Part shown: piece by piece, positions 52,001 to 61,000 of the stretch
Layout: each line of letters starts with the position of its first letter
Numbering within the stretch: position 1 is the stretch's first letter
DNA from: Motacilla alba alba
Taxonomy: Eukaryota > Chordata > Aves > Passeriformes > Motacillidae
Reading direction: 5' to 3'
NCBI RefSeq assembly: GCF_015832195.1
Contig: NC_052045.1
Coordinates: forward strand, 4,774,001 to 4,838,000
Length of the DNA: 64,000 nt
Notes under the pieces: model-generated
What the model saw: the letters and a program-made list of their open reading frames with translations, nothing else
Database searches by the model: none
What the model was told of the DNA's origin: nothing
Made by a program: the position numbers and the translations under genes

Positions 52001-55000
52001 GCCCGAGTGTGCCTGAGTGTGCCCGGGTGTGTCTGAGTGTGCCCGGGTGTGCCCGAGTGTGCCCGAGTGTGCCTGAGTGTGCCCGGGTGTGCCTGAGTGT
52101 GTCTGAGTGTGCCCCCGGGTGTGCCTGGGTGTGCCTGAGGGTGCCCGAGTGTGCCTGAGTGTGTCTGAGTGTGCCTGAGTGTGCCCAGGTGTGCCTGAGT
52201 GTGCCCGGGTGTGCCTGGGTGTGCCCGGGTGTGCCTGAGTGTGTCCGAGTGTGCCCGAGTGTGCCTGGGTGTGCCCGGGTGTGCCTGAGTGTGCCCGGGT
52301 GTGCCTGAGGTGTGCCTGAGTGTGCCTGAGTGTGCCCGGGTGTGCCTGAGTGTGCCCGGGTGTGTCTGAGTGTGCCTGAGTGTGCCTGAGTGTGCCTGGG
52401 TGTGCCTGAGTGTGCCTGAGTGTGCCTGAGTGTGCCTGAGTGTGCCCGAGTGTGCCTGAGTGTGCCTGAGTGTGCCTGGGTGTGCCTGAGTGTGCCCAGG
52501 TGTGTCTGAGTGTGCCTGAGTGTGCCCGGGTGTGCCTGAGTGTGCCCGAGTGTGCCTGGGTGTGCCTGAGTGTGCCCGAGTGTGCCAGATTGTGTCTGAG
52601 TGTACCCGGCTGTGCCTGATTGTGCCTGAGTGTGCCTGAGTGTGCCTGGGTGTGTCTGAGTGTGCCTGAGTGTGTCTGAGTGTGCCTGAGTGTGCCTGAG
52701 GGTGCCCGGGTGTGCCTGAGTGTGCCCGTGAGGGAGTGTGCCTGGGTGTGCCTGAGTGTGCCTGGGTGTGCCTGAGTGTGCCCGGGTGTGTCTGAGTGTG
52801 CCTGAGTGTGCCCGGGTGTGCCTGAGTGTGCCCGAGTGTGCCTGAGTGTGCCTGAGTGTGCCTGAGTGTGCCCAGGTGTGTTTGAGTGTGCCTGGCTGTG
52901 CCTGGGTGTGCCCGAGTGTGCCCGAGTGTGCCTGGGTGTGCTGAGTGTGCCTGAGTGTTCCTGAGCGTGCCTGAGTGTGCCCGAGTGTGCCCGGGTGTGC
53001 CTGGGTGTGTCTGAGTGTGCCCGGGTGTGCCTGAGTGTGCCTGGGTGTGCCTGAGTGTGCCTGGGTGTGCCTGGGTGTGCCTGAGTGTGTCTGAGTGTGC
53101 CTGAGTGTGCCTGAGTGTGCCTGAGTGTGCCTGAGTGTGCCTGAGTGTGCCTGAGTGTGCCTGAGTGTGCCCGAGTGTGCCTGAGTGTGCCCGAGTGTGC
53201 CTGAGTGTGCCTGAGTGTGCCCGAGTGTGCCTGAGTGTGCCTGAGTGTGTCTGAGTGTGCCTGAGTGTGCCCGGGTGTGCCTGAGTGTGCCCGGGTGTGC
53301 CTGGGTGTGCCTGAGTGTGCCCGGGTGTGCCTGAGTGTGCCTGAGTGTGCCTGAGTGTGTCTGAGTGTGCCCGAGTGTGTCTGAGTGTGCCCGGGTGTGC
53401 CTGAGTGTGTCTGTGTGCCTGAGTGTGCCTGAGTGTGCCTGTGGGGTGTGCCTGAGTGTGCCTGAGTGTGCCCGGGTGTGCCTGAGTGTGCCTGAGTGTG
53501 TCTGAGTGTGCCCGAGTGTGCCCGAGTGTGCCTGAGTGTGCCTGAGTGTGCCCGGGTGTGCCTGAGTGTGCCTGAGTGTGCCTGAGTGTGCCTGGGTGTG
53601 CCTGAGTGTGCCTGAGTGTGTCCCTGGGTGTGCCTGAGTGTGCCCGAGTGTGCCTGAGTGTGCCTGAGTGTGCCTGAGTGTGCCTGAGTGTGTCCTGAGT
53701 GTGCCTGAGTGTGCCCGGGTGTGCCTGAGTGTGCCCGAGTGTGTCTCAGTGTGCCTGAGTGTGCCTGAGTGTGCCCGGGTGTGCCTGAGTGTGCCTGAGT
53801 GTGCCCGGGTGTGCCTGAGTGTGCCTGAGTGTGCCCTGGTGTGCCTGAGTGTGCCTGAGTGTGCCTGAGTGTGCCCGAGTGTGCCTGAGTGTGTGCCTGA
53901 GGTGTGCCTGAGTGTGCCTGGGTGTGCCTGAGTGTGCCTGGGTGTGCCTGGGTGTGCCTGAGTGTGCCCAGGTGTGCCTGAGTGTGCCTGAGTGTGCCTG
54001 AGTGTGCCTGAGTGTGCCCGGGTGTGCCTGAGTGTGCCTGGGTGTGCCTGAGTGTGCCTGAGTGTGCCCAGGTGTGCCTGAGTGTGCCTGAGTGTGCCTG
54101 AGTGTGCCCGGGTGTGCCTGAGTGTGTCTGAGTGTGCCTGAGTGTGCCCGGGTGTGCCTGAGTGTGCCTGAGTGTGCCTGAGTGTGCCCGGGTGCCTGAG
54201 TGTGCCTGAGTGTGCCCGGGTGTGCCTGGGTGTGCCTGAGTGTGCCTGAGTGTGCCTGGGTGTGTGCCTGAGTGTGCCTGAGTGTGCCCGGGTGTGCCTG
54301 AGTGTGCCCGGGTGTGCCTGAGTGTGCCTGAGTGTGCCCGGGTGTGCCTGAGTGTGCCTGAGTGTGCCTGAGTGTGCCTGAGTGTGCCTGAGTGTGCCCG
54401 GGTGTGCCTGAGTGTGCCTGAGTGTGCCTGAGTGTGCCCGGGTGTGCCTGGGTGTGCCTGAGTGTGCCTGGGTGTGCCTGAGTGTGCCCGGGTGTGCCTG
54501 AGTGTGTCTGAGTGTGCCCGGGTGTGCCTGGGTGTGCCTGAGTGTGCCTGAGTGTGCCTGAGTGTGCCCGGGTGTGTCTGAGTGTGCCTGGGTGTGCCTG
54601 AGTGTGCCCGGGTGTGCCTGAGTGTGTCTGAGTGTGCCTGAGTGTGCCTGAGTGTGTCTGAGTGTGCCTGAGTGTGCCTGAGTGTGCCCGGGTGTGTCTG
54701 AGTGTGCCTGAGGGTGCCCGGGTGTGCCTGAGTGTGCCTGGGTGTGCCTGAGTGTGCCCGGGTGTGTCTGAGTGTGCCTGAGTGTGCCTGTGCCTGAGTG
54801 TGCCTGGGTGTGCCTGAGTGTGCCTGAGCCCGGGTGTGCCTGAGTGTGCCCGGGTGTGCCTGAGTGTGCCTGAGTGTGCCTGAGTGTGCCCGGGTGTGCC
54901 TGAGTGTGCCTGAGTGTGCCCGGGTGTGCCTGAGGTGTGCCTGGGTGTCGTGCCTGAGTGTGCCCGTGTGCCTGAGTGTGCCCGGGTGTGCCTGAGTGTG

Positions 55001-58000
55001 CCTGAGTGTGCCCGGGTGTGCCTGAGTGTGCCTGGGTGTGCCTGAGTGTGCCTGGGTGTGCCTGGGTGTGCCTGAGTGTGTCTGAGTGTGCCCGGGTGTG
55101 CCTGGGTGTGCCTGAGTGTGCCTGAGTGTGCCTGGGTGTGAGTGTGCCTGAGTGTGCCTGAGTGTGCCCGGGTGTGCCTGAGTGTGCCTGAGTGTGCCTG
55201 AGTGTGCCTGAGTGTGCCTGAGTGTGCCTGAGTGTGCCCGAGTGTGCCTGAGTGTGCCTGAGTGTGCCTGTGCCCGGTGTGCCTGAGTGTGCCCGGGTGT
55301 GCCTGAGCGTGCCTGAGTGTGCCCGAGTGTGCCTGAGTGTGCCCGGGTGTGCCTGAGTGTGCCTGAGTGTGCCTGAGTGTGTCTGAGTGTGCCTGAGTGT
55401 GCCTGAGTGTGCCCGAGTGTGCCTGAGTGTGTCTGAGTGTGCCTGGGTGTGCCTGGGTGTGCCTGAGTGTGCCTGAGTGTGCCCGGGCGTGCCTGAGTGT
55501 GCCTGAGTGTGCCTGAGTGTGCCCGGGTGTGCCTGGGTGTGCCTGAGTGTGCCTGAGTGTGCCCGGGTGTGCCTGAGTGTGCCTGAGTGTGCCTGAGTGT
55601 GCCCGGGTGTGCCTGAGTGTGCCCGAGTGTGCCTGAGTGTGCCCGGGTGTGCCTGAGTGTGCCTGAGTGTGCCTGAGTGTGCCCGGGTGTGCCTGAGTGT
55701 GCCCGGGTGTGCCCGGGTGTGCCTGAGTGTGCCTGAGTGTGCCTGAGTGTGCCTGAGTGTGCCTGGGTGTGCCTGAGTGTGCCCGGGTGTGCCTGAGTGT
55801 GCCTGGGTGTGCCTGGGTGTGCCTGAGTGTGCCTGAGTGTGCCTGGGTGTGCCTGAGTGTGCCTGAGTGTGCCTGAGTGTGCCTGAGTGTGCCTGAGTGT
55901 GCCTGAGTGTGCCTGAGTGTGCCTGAGTGTGCCTGAGTGTGCCTGAGTGTGCCTGAGTGTGCCTGAGTGTGCCTGAGTGTGCCTGAGTGTGCCTGAGTGT
56001 GCCTGAGTGTGCCTGGGTGTGCCTGAGTGTGCCCGGGTGTGCCTGAGTGTGCCTGAGTGTGCCTGAGTGTGCCTGGTGTGCCTGAGTGTGCCTGGGTGTG
56101 CCTGAGTGTGCCTGAGTGTGCCTGAGTGTGCCTGAGTGTGCCTGAGTGTGCCCGGGTGTGCCTGAGTGTGCCTGAGTGTGCCTGAGTGTGCCTGGTGTGC
56201 CTGAGTGTGCCCGGGTGTGCCTGAGTGTGCCTGAGTGTGTCTGAGTGTGCCTGAGTGTGCCTGAGTGTGCCCGGGTGTGCCTGAGTGTGCCTGAGTGTGC
56301 CTGAGTGTGCCTGAGTGTGCCTGAGTGTGCCCGAGTGTGCCTGAGTGTGCCTGAGGTGTGCCTGAGTGTGCCTGAGTGTGCCTGGGTGTGCCTGAGTGTG
56401 CCTGAGTGTGCCTGGGTGTGCCTGAGTGTGCCTGAGTGTGCCTGAGTGTGCCTGAGTGTGTCTGAGTGTGCCCGGGTGTGCCTGAGTGTGCCCGAGTGTG
56501 CCTGAGTGTGCCTGAGTGTGCCTGAGTGTGCCTGAGTGTGTCTGAGTGTGCCTGAGTGTGTCTGAGTGTGCCTGAGTGTGCCCGGGTGTGCCTGAGGTGT
56601 GCCTGAGTGTGCCTGAGTGTGCCTGAGTGTGCCCGGGTGTGCCTGAGTGTGCCTGGGTGTGCCTGAGTGTGCCCGGGTGTGCCTGGGTGTGCCTGAGTGT
56701 GCCTGAGTGTGCCTGAGTGTGTCTGAGTGTGCCTGAGTGTGCCTGGGTGTGCCTGAGTGTGCCCGAGTGTGCCTGGGTGTGCCTGAGTGTGCCTGAGTGT
56801 GCCTGAGTGTGCCTGAGTGTGCCCGGGTGTGCCTGTGCCTGTGTGCCTGAGTGTGCCCGGGTGTGCCTGAGTGTGCCCGGTGTGCCTGAGTGTGTCTGAG
56901 TGTGCCTGAGTGTGCCCGAGTGTGCCTGAGTGTGTCTGAGTGTGCCTGAGTGTGCCCGAGTGTGCCTGCCTGAGTGTGCCCGGGTGTGCCTGAGTGTGCC
57001 CGGGTGTGCCTGAGTGTGCCTGGGTGTGCCTGAGTGTGTCTGAGTGTGCCTGAGTGTGCCTGAGTGTGCCCGGGTGTGTGTGCCTGAGTGTGCCTGAGTG
57101 TGCCTGAGTGTGCCCGAGTGTGCCTGAGTGTGCCTGAATGTGTGTGCCTGAGTGTGTGCCTGAGTGTGCCTGAGTGTGCCCGGGTGTGCCTGAGTGTGCC
57201 TGGGTGTGCCTGAGTGTGCCTGAGTGTGCCTGAGTGTGTCTGAGTGTGCCTGGGTGTGCCTGAGTGTGCCCGGGTGTGCCTGAGCGTGTCTGAGTGTGCC
57301 CGAGTGTGCGTGAGTGTGCCCGGGTGTGCCTGAGTGTGCCCGAGTGTGCCTGAGTGTGTCCTGAGGTGTGCCTGGGTGTGCCTGAGTGTGCCTGAGTGTG
57401 CCTGAGTGTGTCTGAGTGTGCCTGAGTGTGCCCGAGTGTGCCCGGGTGTGCCTGAGTGTGCCTGAGTGTGCCTGAGTGTGCCTGAGTGTGCCTGGGTGTG
57501 CCTGAGTGTGCCTGAGTGTGCCTGAGTGTGCCTGAGTGTGTCTGAGTGTGCCTGAGTGTGCCTGAGTGTGCCCGGGTGTGTCTGAGTGTGCCTGAGTGTG
57601 CCTGAGTGTGCCCGGGTGTGCCTGAGTGTGCCTGAGTGTGCCTGAGTGTGCCCGGGTGTGCCTGAGTGTGCCTGAGTGTGCCTGAGTGTGCCCGGGTGTG
57701 TCTGAGTGTGCCTGAGTGTGCCTGAGTGTGCCCGGGTGTGTCTGAGTGTGCCTGAGTGTGCCTGAGTGTGCCTGAGGTGTGTCTGAGTGTGCCTGAGGGT
57801 GCCTGAGTGTGCCTGAGTGTCCCTGGGTGTGCCTGAGTGTGCTTGAGTGTGCCTGAGTGTGTCTGAGTGTGCCTGAGTGTGCCTGGGTGTGCCTGAGTGT
57901 GCCCGAGTGTGCCTGAGTGTGCCCGGGTGTGTCTGAGTGTGCCCGGGTGTGCCTGAGTGTGTCTGAGTGTGCCTGGGTGTGCCCGAGTGTGCCTGAGTGT

Positions 58001-61000
58001 GCCTGAGTGTGCCCGGGTGTGCCTGAGTGTGTCTGAGTGTGCCTGAGTGTGCCCGGGTGTGCCTGGGTGTGCCTGAGGGTGCCCGGGTGTGCCTGAGTGT
58101 GTCTGAGTGTGCCTGAGTGTGCCCAGGTGTGCCTGAGGGTGCCCGGGTGTGCCTGAGCGTGTCTGAGTGTGCCCGAGCGTGCCTGAGTGTGCCCGGGTGT
58201 GCCTGAGTGTGTCTGAGTGTTCCTGAGTGTGTCTGAGTGTGCCTGAGTGTGCCCGAGTGTGCCCGGGTGTGCCTGAGTGTGTCTGAGTGTGCCTGAGTGT
58301 GCCTGAGTGTGCCTGAGTGTGCCCGGGTGTGCCTGAGTGTGCCCGGGTGTGCCTGGGTGTGCCCGGGTGTGCCTGAGTGTGTCTGAGTGTGCCCGGGTGT
58401 GCCTGAGCGTGTCTGAGTGTGCCCGGGTGTGCCTGAGTGTGCCTGAGTGTGCCTGAGTGTGCCCGGGTGTGCCTGAGTGTGTCTGAGTGTGCCTGAGTGT
58501 GCCCGAGTGTGCCCGGGTGTGCCTGAGTGTGCCCGAGTGTGCCTGAGTGTGCCTGGGTGTGCCTGAGTGTGTCTGAGTGTGCCTGCGTGTGCCTGAGTGT
58601 GCCTGAGTGTGCCTGAGTGTGCCTGGGTGTGCCTGAGTGTGCCTGAGTGTGCCCGAGTGTGCCTGGGTGTGTCTGAGTATTGAGCTGCTTATAATAGGCT
58701 AAAATCTACTTTTTAGTACAGTGTTCCTTCTTTCTGCTGACAAATTCTGCAATCTGTCCTCCTACAGCATGAAGTAACAGCAATCACCCACCCTCCTTAA
58801 TATTATATAATATTATATATATATATATAATTAATATGGTGTTAATATTTCAGAGCTCTGTTAGAGCATTATCCCATCACTTTGGGGCATCATTTTATTT
58901 CTTTTCCTGGTAAATGAGGCACCTGTTCTTAAAAATTAGCAGAAAATCTTCTGGTGATACAAAACAGGCCTGGCTTGTCCTTTGGGGCACTGAGGGATCG
59001 TTCTTGGGTTAGAACCACCCTTACAGGTGTCACTGGGATCAGCTCCCAGTATTTACCACCCTCTCTCAGGTTGGACAGGACATCCTGATCTAGTGGAAGG
59101 TGTCTCTGCCCATGGCAGGGGGTTGGAACTGGGTGATCTTTGAGATTTCTCCCAACCCAAACTGGGATTTATTCTGGGATTTATATCTGCTTCCTATGGC
59201 TGCAGTGAAGGGCTGTGAGCAGCACCAACAAGTGGCTCCAATGACACAGCAGTCGGTATTCAGCATCAAATTGGCATTTTCCATAATTCACAGGGCATTT
59301 CCCACCCTCAGAGGACATTTTCCATCTTCCACGAGTCAGCACAGACACAGAGTGAATCCCACTGCTTTTGCAATTCCCCAAAAACTATTCTCTTCCCTCA
59401 AAGCCCAGCTGCAAGCACTCAAAGAAACAGGAGAAACAGCTTTCCCGCAGCTCCTGAATTTCCCACCAAACGCAGCAGAGAAGGGGAAAGTGGGAGCACA
59501 AGGGTTAACAATCAAATATCCTTAAAGTAGGGAACGTCGTGCTCAAAACCAGCCGGAGTTTGATGTTGCTCTTTTGAAGTTTAATTATACCAAATGTTCT
59601 ACAGGAACATGCCATGTTCTTGCCTATCTATTCTGAATTGTAAGTACCAATCAGCATGTAAATGATCAAATTAAACCTTTTAAGTTGTTTGCAAGAGCCA
59701 GAACACCTTTCTGGGAAGGAAAGGGCTGAGCACCAGCAGTGTTTGCTGCTCTCGGTGGGCTCCTCCATGATTGGCACTTCCACAAGGAAATTGGAGTGCA
59801 AAAAAAGTCCACAGCACTCCCGAGTTCTTGTGCTGTCATGGAAAATTGCTATCTAAACAGGGAAGGGCAATTTATTTCTTTCTAAAAGGTCATTTTGTTC
59901 TCATCAGTGGTGGAGCTTGGCTGCTCAGATTAGAGATCATGCTCACACTTGGACAGTGCTCCAGCTCAAGCCATCAAAACCTAAAATTCGGAGAAGTGAG
60001 TGAAATTTAGGGATGGCTCAGCAATTACTGCAAGCACCAACCCTGCCAGAGCTCAAAGAGTGCTTGGACAACACTTTCAGGCACAGGGTAGGATTTCTTG
60101 GGGCTGTCCTGTGCAGGGCCAGGAGCTGGCTCAGTGATCCTCATGGATCCCTTCCAATTCTGGATCCAGAATTGTGATTCTGCACTGCTGCTGACCTGGG
60201 CATTTGGGAGCAAAACATGACAAGGGTTAAATGCTTTTCCTCTAAAAAGTTACAGAGGATGAGAGGAACTGAAAAAACACAAGCTTGCTCCTCATGCAAC
60301 ATTCCTGGAAACCTTTCTATTCCATAGATAAATGTTGGCGCAGCTTCTCTCACCAATCTCCAAAGAGCAAAAGTCTTCACCAGGCACAGACATTGTATTA
60401 ACCCTGTTTCTCCTCTGATTCAGAACATAAACCAACATAGAGCTTTGCAAGCTGTAAATTGGAAAATTTTTGTTTCTCACAGGAATCTGGTAAGCAAGAC
60501 TTCCTTCTATTTTACTTCTTTCAAGCTGCCCAGATCTGTAGATGTGTTTAAAAACAAAGAACTCATCCCCAGAATGCATAAGAAAGCTCACAAAAATGCT
60601 TCTGTCCTTTCAAAGAGTTGGGGAAAAAAAAAAAATCACTGAGCAGTTTCAAATATTTACACTCTGGACCACTGACAATGGGGGAGACAAATTCCTGTCA
60701 TTGATGAAATCTCCCAGAAAAGAAAACACGGGAAAAGCAGACCTCAGGATCGACAGAGTGAAGCCCAGTCAGTGACATTTGCTCAGTAAAGAGCTTTCCC
60801 AGCACGGGTGGCAGTCACAAAGCACTGAACGGGGCTGTGCTCAGGGTGGCTCCTTGCTTTGCCAGGAGCTGGCCTGGGGAGTTTTTCCCTTGGTATTTTT
60901 CCTATTCATTGGAATGCGATTTGGGATTGACATCCTTTTTAAAGTTAAAATAACAAGATTAGTTTTTCGAAGGAAACACCATCAGCAATAAGCAGGCTGT

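Noticed and set aside
49487..58678. CRISPR array or telomere-like array
   Set aside because: There are no unique spacers and the unit is GTGTGCCYGR, not TTAGGG. It is a eukaryotic minisatellite.
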